From Olavius algarvensis associated proteobacterium Delta 3 (GTDB lineage: Bacteria; Desulfobacterota; Desulfobacteria; Desulfobacterales; CAFBRK01): a stretch of DNA of 64,000 bases. The position numbers were made by a program, and so were the translations under genes. Below are positions 27,700 to 35,550 of this stretch, one piece after another (within the stretch, counting starts at the first letter, position 1; each line of letters opens with the position of its first letter). Below the pieces are notes generated by a model that did not search any database, was not told where the DNA came from, and worked only from the letters and a program-made list of their open reading frames with translations. The stretch is from assembly GCA_903231505.1 (NCBI GenBank), contig CAFBRK010000234.1, forward strand, positions 17,453 to 81,452, in the 5' to 3' direction.

Positions 27700-27894
27700 T
27701 TATTTCGGAAGAGTCGACGCTTGGCAAGCGTCGGGAAGGCCTTTTTGGCTGTCACTGTCGCCCGCGGCAGAACAGCCGCTGCATCCGCATCCGCAGCTTG
27801 ATGCGGCCGGGCGCGGCTTCATGGTGCTGACGATCGACCGGACGCAATACGCGCCGGCCAGGCCGACAATGACGAAAATCAGCATTAGCTCCAT
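27700..27894 (-). CDS. FeoB-associated Cys-rich membrane protein
   Basis: 64 residues starting at ATG 27894, with GGGAGG overlapping the feoB stop. One N-terminal transmembrane helix (MLIFVIVGLAGAYCV) is followed by a Cys cluster SCGCGCSGCS and a later DACQ. This matches the FeoB-associated Cys-rich family, a FeoC-like small partner thought to help ferrous iron uptake. It is the last gene of feoA-feoB-this gene. Confidence 0.88.
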   Translation of the reverse strand: MELMLIFVIVGLAGAYCVRSIVSTMKPRPAASSCGCGCSGCSAAGDSDSQKGLPDACQASTLPK

Positions 27895-27904
27895 ATCATC
27901 CTCC

Positions 27905-30118
27905 CTAGAATCCCAAGGCCGAGCCGATTTGAAAGACCGCCACGGCCAGGGTGAACGCGAGAAGGGTATTGAACAGCATGGAAAACGCTCCCCACTTCCA
28001 GGATCCGGCTTCTCTGGCAATACACACCACGGCCACAAAGCAGGGGGCATAGAAAATGATAAAGATGATCAGGCTCCAGGCCACCAGGGGGCTCCAGGCC
28101 GGTGAGGCGGACAGCACATCGCCAAGGGACCCGCTTTCCCCGGTGTCCACCTCACCCAGTGAATAAGCGGTTCCCAGGGTAGACACGACGACTTCCTTTG
28201 CGGCAAATCCGCCAACCAGGGCAATATTCGTCCGCCAGTCAAAACCGGCCAGGCGGCTGACCGGCTCAAGAGCCGTGCCGATCCGACCGGCGATGGAATT
28301 TTTCAGTCTTGCCTCCGCCTGTTGTGCATCCAGGGACGCAAGCTGCGCATTAAGTGTTACGGCCGATTCACTGAGTGTCTCCGGCGCCGTCTGAGACTCC
28401 AGCTCCGCCATCACGGACGGGCCTTCCGCCGCCATCAATGCCTCCCGAGCGTTGTTGTATACTTCGGTTTCAGGTTCCGAAAGCCCGGGAAACGTCATCA
28501 TTGCCCAGAGCAAAACGGAAATACTGAGAATGATGGTGCCGGCCTTTTTGATATACTGCCAGGTGCGCTCCCAAGTATGAATCAAAAGCCCCTTGAACGT
28601 GGGAAACCGATAGGGCGGTAGTTCCATCACAAAGGGCGTGGACTCTCCCCGGATGGCGGTGCTTCTCAGCAATCTGGCCACCAGCAGGGCACCGCCCCAT
28701 GAAATGACGGTAATCAGAAACATGGCTCCGGCCCTGCCCTCGGACAGGAACGCGCCGACCAAAAGGGCGAATACCGGCAGCTTGGCACCGCAGTTCATAA
28801 AAGGTACGGTCAACAGCGTCGCCAGACGCTCTTTCGGTGATTTGAGGGTTCGGGTCGCCATCACGCCGGGAACGGCACATCCTCCGGCAATCCCCCCGGA
28901 AACGATAAACGCCATGACTGAGGCCCCGTGAAGGCCGAAGACACGGAACACCCGATCGAGCATAAAGGCGACCCGCGCCAGATAACCGGAATCCTGCAGA
29001 ATCGAAATTCCGAAAAACATCAGCATGATGAGTGGTACAAAACCGAGCACCCCGCCGACACCGTCTATGATGCCGGCTGTAATCAAGGATTTGAACAGAC
29101 CGTCCGCGAGATTGGCATCCACCATCCCCCCCAGCCAGCCGAAAAAACCCTCCAACCAACCGACGGGCGTCTCACTGAAGGTAAACGTCACGTGGTAAAG
29201 ACCGAAAAGCACGGCGGCCATCATGATCGGCCCGAGAAATCGATGGGTCACCACCCGGTCGATCTTGTCGGACAGGTGCAATCGATCCTGGTCTCCTTCC
29301 ATGGAGATGACCCCCTGCCGTATAAGAGAACGGATGTAACCGTAGCGATGGTCGGCAATAACGGCTTCGGGGTAGGTGGACAGGGTACGCTTCAAGTGAT
29401 CGGCCAGCCGGGCAACCCTTTCTTCAAGTTGATTCGACACCTCGGGATTCTCTTTGCGGCCCAGGGAGATGACCTGCTCGTCGTTTTCCAAGTATTTCAG
29501 CGCCACCCACCGGGGCAGGTAGCGGCCTTGCAACAGGCCTGGCTTCCGGATGTCCCGGGTCATCTTTTCGAGAACCGGATCGACATCGTCACCATAGGAA
29601 ATATTAAGCGGTGAGGGTTGTTCATTTCGCCGGGTCAACCAGAACGCTGAGGCCATCAACTCCTTTTTGCCCATGCCGCTCCTGGCTATAGTGGGCACTA
29701 CCGGGATATTGAGAATATCAGACAGCTTGTCCGAATCGATGCTCACACCCCGGTTTTTGGCGACATCCATCATGTTCAGGGCGATGCAGACCGGAATGCC
29801 CATTTCCAGAAACTGAAGCGTCAGGTAAAGATTGCGCTCCAGGTTCGAGGCATCGACGATATTGATCACGACCCGTGGGTTTTCGTCAACCAGGTAATCC
29901 CGAGCGACGACCTCTTCTAAGGAATACGCCGTCAGGGAATAGGTACCGGGAAGATCCACGATATGGATTTGACCGCGCTGGTCGCTGTAGGTCCCCTCTT
30001 TTTTTTCAACCGTGACACCGGGATAGTTCCCCACGTGCTGGCGAGCTCCGGTCAGCGCATTGAACAGTGTGGTTTTGCCGGAGTTCGGATTTCCGGCCAG
30101 GGCGATAGTCGGCGCCAT
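27905..30118 (-). CDS. feoB: Ferrous iron transporter FeoB (locus 1)
   Basis: 737 residues, full length. The N-terminal G domain has G1 GNPNSGKTT, G3 DLPG and G4 NMMD, followed by a helical GDI-like spacer and the polytopic membrane part with two Gate domains (SGGIAGGCAVPGVMATRTL; FMNCGAKLPVFALLV). It imports Fe2+ across the inner membrane in a GTP-dependent way. It overlaps neither neighbour but lies one base after feoA. Its paralog is at 48054; the two differ most in the GDI and periplasmic loop regions. Confidence 0.97.
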   Translation of the reverse strand: MAPTIALAGNPNSGKTTLFNALTGARQHVGNYPGVTVEKKEGTYSDQRGQIHIVDLPGTYSLTAYSLEEVVARDYLVDENPRVVINIVDASNLERNLYLTLQFLEMGIPVCIALNMMDVAKNRGVSIDSDKLSDILNIPVVPTIARSGMGKKELMASAFWLTRRNEQPSPLNISYGDDVDPVLEKMTRDIRKPGLLQGRYLPRWVALKYLENDEQVISLGRKENPEVSNQLEERVARLADHLKRTLSTYPEAVIADHRYGYIRSLIRQGVISMEGDQDRLHLSDKIDRVVTHRFLGPIMMAAVLFGLYHVTFTFSETPVGWLEGFFGWLGGMVDANLADGLFKSLITAGIIDGVGGVLGFVPLIMLMFFGISILQDSGYLARVAFMLDRVFRVFGLHGASVMAFIVSGGIAGGCAVPGVMATRTLKSPKERLATLLTVPFMNCGAKLPVFALLVGAFLSEGRAGAMFLITVISWGGALLVARLLRSTAIRGESTPFVMELPPYRFPTFKGLLIHTWERTWQYIKKAGTIILSISVLLWAMMTFPGLSEPETEVYNNAREALMAAEGPSVMAELESQTAPETLSESAVTLNAQLASLDAQQAEARLKNSIAGRIGTALEPVSRLAGFDWRTNIALVGGFAAKEVVVSTLGTAYSLGEVDTGESGSLGDVLSASPAWSPLVAWSLIIFIIFYAPCFVAVVCIAREAGSWKWGAFSMLFNTLLAFTLAVAVFQIGSALGF

Positions 30119-30119
30119 T

Positions 30120-30353
30120 TTAGTCTACCTCCACTTCGATAAAATCGGCCTCGCTGTTGCGAAGGGTCAGGGTAAACCCCATCACCCGCAGGGCCACAGG
30201 ATCGTAGAGGGGCGCACGTCCCTGAATCTTGACGTGGGCTCCCGGAATAAGACCCATATCCCGGATACGGCGACCCAACTCGCCGTCGGCCGTGATGGCT
30301 GTAATGGTTCCGGATTGATGTTTTTTCATTCGGCGCATGTTGATCGGTTGCAT
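30120..30353 (-). CDS. feoA: FeoA (locus 1)
   Basis: 77 residues starting at ATG 30353, with AAGGAG seven bases upstream; upstream codons in frame run into the operator. SH3-like fold: SGTITAITADGELGRRIRDMGLIPGAHVKIQGRAPLYDPVALRVMGFTLTLRNSEADFIEVE, which includes the conserved R-x-MGLxPG segment. It is a small cytoplasmic partner of FeoB and the first gene of the operon, probably repressed by the divergent DtxR-family protein through the palindrome at 30387. Confidence 0.95.
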   Translation of the reverse strand: MQPINMRRMKKHQSGTITAITADGELGRRIRDMGLIPGAHVKIQGRAPLYDPVALRVMGFTLTLRNSEADFIEVEVD

Positions 30354-30386
30354 AAAGGTCTCCTTGGCAGATTCGTGTTGCTGGAG

Positions 30387-30408
30387 AATGTTTGGTATTC
30401 CAAACATT
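30387..30408. promoter_or_regulatory. Perfect 22-bp palindrome, probable DtxR-family operator
   Basis: AATGTTTGG, 4-base spacer, CCAAACATT. On the minus strand it overlaps the 3' part of a promoter-like TTGACA (30420-30415) with a weak TACCAA 17 bases further on, so binding would block feoA transcription. It lies between feoA and the divergent DtxR-family gene. Confidence 0.75.
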
Positions 30409-30484
30409 ATGTTCTGTCAAGGACTTTTTTAGGATAAAAAATCTTTGCTTTCTAATCCTTAATCTGCTCTAATTTGGATATGAT

Positions 30485-31018
30485 ATGACATGCGAAAACA
30501 GGGACGAGGATATGCCGAAGCCATTACAACTAACCGAAAGTATGGAAAATTATCTTGAAGTCATTCTGGAGTTGGAAAAGGTGAACAAGGTGGCCCGGGC
30601 AAAGGATATCGCTGAAAAGCTGGAGATCAAGAAGGGCTCGGTGACCGGCGGCTTAAAATCCCTGGCGGAGAAGGGGCTGATCAACTATGCCCCCTACAAC
30701 TTTATTACTCTGACCGATAAAGGAAAGGCGCAGGCCGAAGAAATCGCCTATCGGCACCGGGTGCTGAAGGATTTCCTGCTCAATATTCTCCAGATAGATC
30801 CGGATACGGCGGAACACACCGCCTGCCGGATGGAACACGCCATCGATGGGAAGACCCTGGAACGGCTGGTCTGCTTTGTGGAGTACATCCACCGATGCCC
30901 CAGGGCAGGCGACGACTGGCTGGAATCGTTTATAAACTACTGTCGGTCTGATAACCCATCGAGAAAGAACTGCGATCTATGCGTCGAGCAGATTCAACCC
31001 AAGTATCGTCCGAAATAG
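30485..31018 (+). CDS. DtxR/MntR-family metal-dependent transcriptional regulator
   Basis: 177 residues. N-terminal winged helix (LTESMENYLEVILELEK, ARAKDIAEKLEIKKGSVTGGLKSLAEKGLINY) followed by the metal-binding dimerisation domain (HRVLKDFLLNILQID, CRMEHAIDGKTLERLV). The C-terminus has an extra Cys-containing tail (CPRAGDDW, NYCRSD, NCDLC) and no SH3 domain. It is divergent from feoAB and likely an iron sensor that represses it. The start may also be ATG 30512; neither start has a strong ribosome binding site. Confidence 0.92.
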   Translation: MTCENRDEDMPKPLQLTESMENYLEVILELEKVNKVARAKDIAEKLEIKKGSVTGGLKSLAEKGLINYAPYNFITLTDKGKAQAEEIAYRHRVLKDFLLNILQIDPDTAEHTACRMEHAIDGKTLERLVCFVEYIHRCPRAGDDWLESFINYCRSDNPSRKNCDLCVEQIQPKYRPK

Positions 31019-31092
31019 CATTCTATGACGATGTTATGGAAGGGGACGATGGTGCTCACCGGACTGGCGCTTAAGACCGATATCCAAAACTG

Positions 31093-31851
31093 TTAGAAAG
31101 CGCCTTCCGCCCAAATAGTCTTAGCCCTAACCAGAGATTCCTCCGAATCGAAACGTATGATCTGATGGACAAAAGCAGCGCCGCTGTCATCTAACGGTTG
31201 CGCCTGGGACACAACACGATCCCCGAGATGGGCTTCTCCGAGAAAGTTCACTTCCAGTTCACGGAGGGCCCTTCTCATGAGGATGGTGGCCGGTAGGCTT
31301 TCCACAGCCCATTCCACGTAGCTGACGTTGTTGACATGCTGGTTGACGTCCATGTCCCGATACCGCACCTGAAATTCTCTCGTAAATGTCGGCCTCCCGG
31401 GCGCCGGAAGTTTTCTGATGCTCGCAGAGATGTCGTCATTGCGGGAAGTCTGGTGGATCGCCATCCCGAAGGTCTCCACTCGCACCGGACGGCGGCGCTC
31501 CACGTCAATGATCAGCCAGGCGCTGCCCGCCCTACCGTACAATCGACCGTCACCATCTTGAATGCGAAACTCCCTCAACGCATAAAGCCGATCTGTTCCG
31601 GCCGGCCAGGTATGAATCTGCACGAGGGTGTCCTGCTTTGGGTAGTCGTCCATATGTATCTTGAGTTGGGCCAGCACCCAGGTGTGCCCTGAAGATTGAA
31701 GGTGTTTGAGTGCAACACCCAGAGCCCGGGCATGGTTGCTGGCCGCAGACTGGAGAAAATTGCAGATCGACAGAAGTGAGAGGTTTCCGCCGGCATCAAG
31801 ATCATGCAATCGAACAGGGAAGTCTTCTGTCCAAATTTTGGGATGCATCAT
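31093..31851 (-). CDS. Acyl-ACP thioesterase
   Basis: 252 residues forming two hot-dog domains as in plant FatA/FatB and bacterial acyl-ACP thioesterases. The first half (PVRLHDLDAGGNLSLLSICNFLQSAASNHA, AQLKIHMDDYP) is followed by a second domain with the catalytic-region pattern RYRDMDVNQHVNNVSYVEWAVESLP (Asn/His). It hydrolyses acyl-ACP to release free fatty acid in the cytoplasm. No fatty-acid synthesis genes adjoin it. Confidence 0.9.
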   Translation of the reverse strand: MMHPKIWTEDFPVRLHDLDAGGNLSLLSICNFLQSAASNHARALGVALKHLQSSGHTWVLAQLKIHMDDYPKQDTLVQIHTWPAGTDRLYALREFRIQDGDGRLYGRAGSAWLIIDVERRRPVRVETFGMAIHQTSRNDDISASIRKLPAPGRPTFTREFQVRYRDMDVNQHVNNVSYVEWAVESLPATILMRRALRELEVNFLGEAHLGDRVVSQAQPLDDSGAAFVHQIIRFDSEESLVRAKTIWAEGAF

Positions 31852-31932
31852 TCTCTGCGTTGGGGAAGTATTTTAGGTGCAGATCGACTGTCTAATATCG
31901 AATGGGGATATATTATCGATGTTCTATAACAA

Positions 31933-31964
31933 GGTTTGCCGGTTGTCCAGTTTTCCGGTTTAGA
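31933..31964. repeat. Degenerate period-8 array
   Basis: Four 8-mers in phase, GGTTTGCC and GGTTGTCC being the first two. The same words recur at 46424-46472. Confidence 0.7.
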
Positions 31965-32092
31965 CTGAATCCAGGATATAAGACCCGAAGCACAGAACAG
32001 TCCATATATCAGATTCCTACCCGACTTGGTGTTCAGGGACGACGGGTCGGAACATGGACGCATGATGCAGGTCTCAAGATAAAAGATGACCC

Positions 32093-32134
32093 CTGTATCC
32101 TGAATCCTGCAGCCTGTATCTTATATCCGGTATA
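32093..32134. repeat. Degenerate period-7 array
   Basis: Six 7-mers in phase: CTGTATC, CTGAATC and diverged relatives. Confidence 0.75.
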
Positions 32135-32261
32135 TACCGGCAAGCCGTAAAGCGGCACGTCAAACACGCCGCCTGCCGACAGGCCCGGCCTAATGGCGCC
32201 ACGCCCTTCATGCAGCTAGCATGGACCGTCGTTTAGACATATCATGGTACGGGGGAGTGGA

Positions 32262-32675
32262 TTACTTTTCTTCAACCGGATACTTCGCCCGGAACCACTC
32301 TCTCCAGCCGCCTTTCAATGCGTAGACGTTATCAAAACCCTGCTTTTGAAGTTTCCGTGCCACACTGGCACTGGTATACTCGTTCGGTCAGGCGCAATAG
32401 AGAACTATCTTTTTATCCTTTGAGTAGTTCCCAACCCAGTTCTTTATCTTTCTGGCGTCGACACGAACGGCGCCCTGGATTTTGAACTCGCTGGAGTTCC
32501 AGTCCCGGCCTCTCCGAACGTCCAGTACAACAACATCTCCATCGTTCAGGATCGGCTCGAGCTCCTCTTTGGTGATGACCGGAACCTTTTTGGCGAATGC
32601 CGTTGGGACAGAGGCCGAAAGGCCGACCGCCAGTGCCATTATAATTATCAGTGAAACATGAAACATGGGTCGCAT
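32262..32675 (-). CDS. Periplasmic rhodanese-like selenoprotein (in-frame UGA)
   Basis: Rhodanese-fold sulfurtransferase with an N-terminal signal peptide (SLIIIMALAVGLSASVPTAFA). The frame reads KKIVLYCA then TGA (32390-32388) and continues without interruption for 41 codons to TAA at 32264-32262: PNEYTSASVARKLQKQGF and LKGGWREWF, the normal end of a rhodanese domain. The UGA falls where relatives have the second Cys of a YCxCP active-site loop, giving Cys94-Ala-Sec96. A hairpin with a GU-containing loop starts 16 bases after the UGA. I therefore call it a selenoprotein of 137 residues; a nonsense mutation is the alternative. Confidence 0.85.
32355..32374 (-). promoter_or_regulatory. Probable bacterial SECIS element
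   Basis: In mRNA sense: GUGCC, loop AGUGU, GGCAC, extended by a CC/GG pair around a bulged A. It starts about 16 nt downstream of the UGA at 32388, inside the coding sequence, the normal location and spacing for SelB-dependent elements. Confidence 0.75.
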
Positions 32676-32712
32676 GGTAAGTTCTCCTCATAATTTGAAG
32701 TTCATACGCGTG

Positions 32713-34080
32713 TCACGGGGTAGCAGATCGTGAGTGGTCTTTCGACATCCGATGATCGAAACGGGTTGCATAATAGCCGACTCCGAAAACCAACACGCTA
32801 ACCGCCACGGTGGCGGCTACTAAAAACAGCGCCATCTGTTTTGGCTCCGGTTCCAGCAGCATGAGACCAGCCGCCCCAAGCGCGGATCCGAAGACTGCAA
32901 AACCTTTGAGAAGCGATCGTGACGACTTTCTCCGATCCCCATCTATCTCTTGAAGCGGAGCGGCACCGATCCGGTAGGCCGCCACATTGATACTCATGTA
33001 GTAGATCAGCCAGAGTACCATCCCGCCCCGAATCCACGTCTCCAGAACGGGTTCCCCGGCAAACCCCAGCAACATGAGAGAGGCGCTGGCGCCGGCGGTA
33101 AAAAGAAGGGCGGCAACCCGAATTATCACGGAAGATAATGACTCAAAAGATTCAGTCAATTTCGCCGCTGTAGCGCCAATGGAGAATAACATCGCGTTGA
33201 CCGCGGCGAACACGCCAAATATGGCGGCCGCTCCCATGATGAGACGCCCAGGTTGTCCGAGAGCCTTTCTGGCAACGATCATGTGCGGGATGGTGCTCGA
33301 CTCGAGTTTGGCGGAAGGTACCGCCGCCATGGCCCCTAAGCCCCATAAGGCGAGAACTGCACCCCCGGCGACAAGGGCCAGCGCAAGCGCACGTGCCGTC
33401 TGAGAAGCAATCGGTCGGGGCTCACTGCCCGAATAGAGTCCCATGTCAAATCCCACCAGTACTATTACCGCAGCGGCGAGATATCGGTAGTCTATGTTGG
33501 ACATGCTTCCGGAGACACTCGGGGTTACCGCCGGTTGAAGCAAGCCGGCAACGGCCAGAATCACGAATCCGAGGCCAGCCAGAGCGATGGATATGACCTG
33601 GATGTAAGGAACTGCTTGGGGACGGAACAAATTAATCAAAAGGACCGTGGCCAACAAAAGATAAGCAAACGTAAAATTCGGAAACCAGTATATAAATACC
33701 TCGTTGAACACAAACCCGGCCGTAACCACCAACCCGGCGCTTGCACACACAGCAAAGGGTAATCTGCCGGCCAGAATGGCAATGGACGCCGCTCGGTTCC
33801 CGAGCAATCTCCGGAATCCTGCTAACGGATCGCCCGAGGTTTCTTGCAGTTCCCGAAAGCTTTGAATAGTGCATCGGTGAATGAGAAATGATACCGGCAA
33901 CGCCAGAATAAGTAAAAACCCCACCCCCCCAAGCCCATTGCCAAATAGCACCAGTGTATCCGGCGCGAACATCAGACCCGCCGCGAGGCCGATGGTGAGT
34001 GCATGGTGTGAATAAGCCATTTGTAAACAGGACTCCTTGACAGAGGCAGTATTGACCATCAAGTCGCTCAAAAGACGCAT
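32713..34080 (-). CDS. APC-superfamily permease, substrate unknown
   Basis: About 455 residues with eleven to twelve hydrophobic helices (LTIGLAAGLMFAPDTLVLFG, FLLILALPVSFLIH, YLAAAVIVLVGFDMGLYSGSEP and others) in the 5+5 pattern of amino-acid/polyamine/organocation transporters. The family match is by helix pattern and weak motif similarity only. In-frame ATGs downstream (before VNTASVKES or AYSHHALTIG) are possible starts. It lies 37 bases upstream of the selenoprotein rhodanese on the same strand and is probably co-transcribed, hinting at a sulfur-compound role, but that is inference. Confidence 0.7.
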   Translation of the reverse strand: MRLLSDLMVNTASVKESCLQMAYSHHALTIGLAAGLMFAPDTLVLFGNGLGGVGFLLILALPVSFLIHRCTIQSFRELQETSGDPLAGFRRLLGNRAASIAILAGRLPFAVCASAGLVVTAGFVFNEVFIYWFPNFTFAYLLLATVLLINLFRPQAVPYIQVISIALAGLGFVILAVAGLLQPAVTPSVSGSMSNIDYRYLAAAVIVLVGFDMGLYSGSEPRPIASQTARALALALVAGGAVLALWGLGAMAAVPSAKLESSTIPHMIVARKALGQPGRLIMGAAAIFGVFAAVNAMLFSIGATAAKLTESFESLSSVIIRVAALLFTAGASASLMLLGFAGEPVLETWIRGGMVLWLIYYMSINVAAYRIGAAPLQEIDGDRRKSSRSLLKGFAVFGSALGAAGLMLLEPEPKQMALFLVAATVAVSVLVFGVGYYATRFDHRMSKDHSRSATP

Positions 34081-34501
34081 TCCTTACACCCGGGATGCAA
34101 TCGGCGAGGAATGGCTCTCATTCGGGGTTCACAACGGAAGCCCTTCGCGGGTCCGCCGGCCGGCGGATCTACTCCGCTTTAGTCAAAAACTGTCGAACCA
34201 TGAATAGAAGGGCCAAAACGATTACAACGGATCGGCGCCGACACCGGCGATTTTATGTAAAAAATGTCTCCTATAGGGAAATGACAGATTAGGGGTGGAC
34301 CACCCATGGGCATACCGGCGAAGATTTACCGGTCTGGACATATCCCGGGGGCTCTATTTTAGGGACGTGGACAATACCAAACTCGCCCGGGAAACGGCCG
34401 ATGCGGTAAAATGCATTACATGGGGCTGGTGCCGATAATTTAAAATACGCGCCAACATATTGATCGCTATAGAAAAAGGGAATTGAAATTTCTCCCGGTT
34501 T
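34081..34501. other. Divergent spacer
   Basis: 421 bases between divergent genes. The one clear structure is a 16-bp perfect GC palindrome (TCCGCCGGCCGGCGGA, 34152-34167). A half of the stop-hairpin motif (GATTTTATG) occurs near 34250. No gene supported. Confidence 0.5.
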
Positions 34502-35458
34502 ATGAGAGAAAACTTCGGTCGTTTGCGCTCTCCTCCAATTGTTTTCAAACTGATCGTCATGGCTGGTGGAATGCCCGAAAAGTCTGTAATCATTGATGAA
34601 CTCCGACAAAGAGTCGCCGAGCTGGAAGCCGCGCTGGTACAAAACGAAGCGGCCCGCGCCAAACAGAAACGGCTTGCCGCCCGTACCATCGAGGCCCAAA
34701 AAATGGAGGCGCTGGGGGGTCTGGCCGGCGGCATTGCCCATGAGTTCAACAACGCCCTCAACGGCATATCCGGGAATATCGAACTGCTGATGCTGGACCG
34801 GGCAGAAGACGTGTCGGTCCGGCGCTATGCCGAGCGAATGATGATTTCGGTGCAGCGGATGGCCGAGTTAACCCGGAAACTGGTGGCCTATGCCAGCGGG
34901 GGGAAATACCAGCTGCAGCACATTGTCCTCGATGAATTTATCGATTTTGCCATCGCGACCCTGGAAACAGATATCGATCCGGATATTCACATCGATATCG
35001 AACTGGCACCGGAACCCCTGGCAGTGGAAGCCGACGTGACCCAGCTGCACATGGTCTTTGCGGCTCTGATACGAAACGCTGCCGAAGCGATCGAGGGCCC
35101 CGGCAGGATTCAGGTCCAAACCCGCCGAGAGATCGTAAACTATGAAACAGCGCTCAGCCATCCGGGGCTTCATCGGGGAGACTATTCCTGCCTGATTATC
35201 GCCGATACGGGAGACGGGATGGACGAGCGGATCCGCAATCGGATCTTCGAGCCCTTTTTCACGACAAAATTTCCCGGCAGGGGACTGGGGATGGCAGCGG
35301 CATACGGTATCGTGAAAAGCCATGACGGGTGGATCGGCGTCAACTCCAGTGCCGGTCTCGGCACCAAGATTTCCCTGTTTCTGCCCCGCATCGAAATCGA
35401 TGAAACGCTCCGCTGGAGCCGTCAGCTCAACCTGCCCCTTCAATATTATTCTTCATAG
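34502..35458 (+). CDS. Soluble sensor histidine kinase (orphan)
   Basis: About 318 residues or less. A coiled coil (VIIDELRQRVAELEAALVQNEAARAKQK) leads into the H-box ALGGLAGGIAHEFNNALNGI, then N-box LIRNAAEAIEG, G1 DTGDGMDERI, F-box FEPFFTTK and G2 GLGMAAAYGIVKSH. There is no transmembrane segment or recognisable sensor domain, and no response regulator is adjacent. Alternative starts are 34559 and 34571; none has a good ribosome binding site. Confidence 0.88.
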   Translation: MRENFGRLRSPPIVFKLIVMAGGMPEKSVIIDELRQRVAELEAALVQNEAARAKQKRLAARTIEAQKMEALGGLAGGIAHEFNNALNGISGNIELLMLDRAEDVSVRRYAERMMISVQRMAELTRKLVAYASGGKYQLQHIVLDEFIDFAIATLETDIDPDIHIDIELAPEPLAVEADVTQLHMVFAALIRNAAEAIEGPGRIQVQTRREIVNYETALSHPGLHRGDYSCLIIADTGDGMDERIRNRIFEPFFTTKFPGRGLGMAAAYGIVKSHDGWIGVNSSAGLGTKISLFLPRIEIDETLRWSRQLNLPLQYYSS

Positions 35459-35550
35459 TCAAACCCCCAAGAGGGCGCCGATGGAGCTGCCGTATGACGG
35501 CGTTTAACCAAACGCCTCCCCCGCTGCATCCCATGATGACCTATTGCAGA

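Larger units (their letters stand above)
31852..32261. other. Non-coding spacer with two short-period arrays
   Basis: Between the rhodanese stop and the thioesterase start, 410 bases. It contains arrays at 31933-31964 and 32093-32134 and no supported gene. Confidence 0.5.

Noticed and set aside
32388..32390. Simple nonsense mutation in the rhodanese gene
   Set aside because: Conserved downstream frame, Cys-equivalent position and SECIS-like hairpin favour selenocysteine; kept only as the alternative.
34152..34167. GC-rich 16-bp palindrome
   Set aside because: Noted in the spacer entry; too short and isolated to assign a role.
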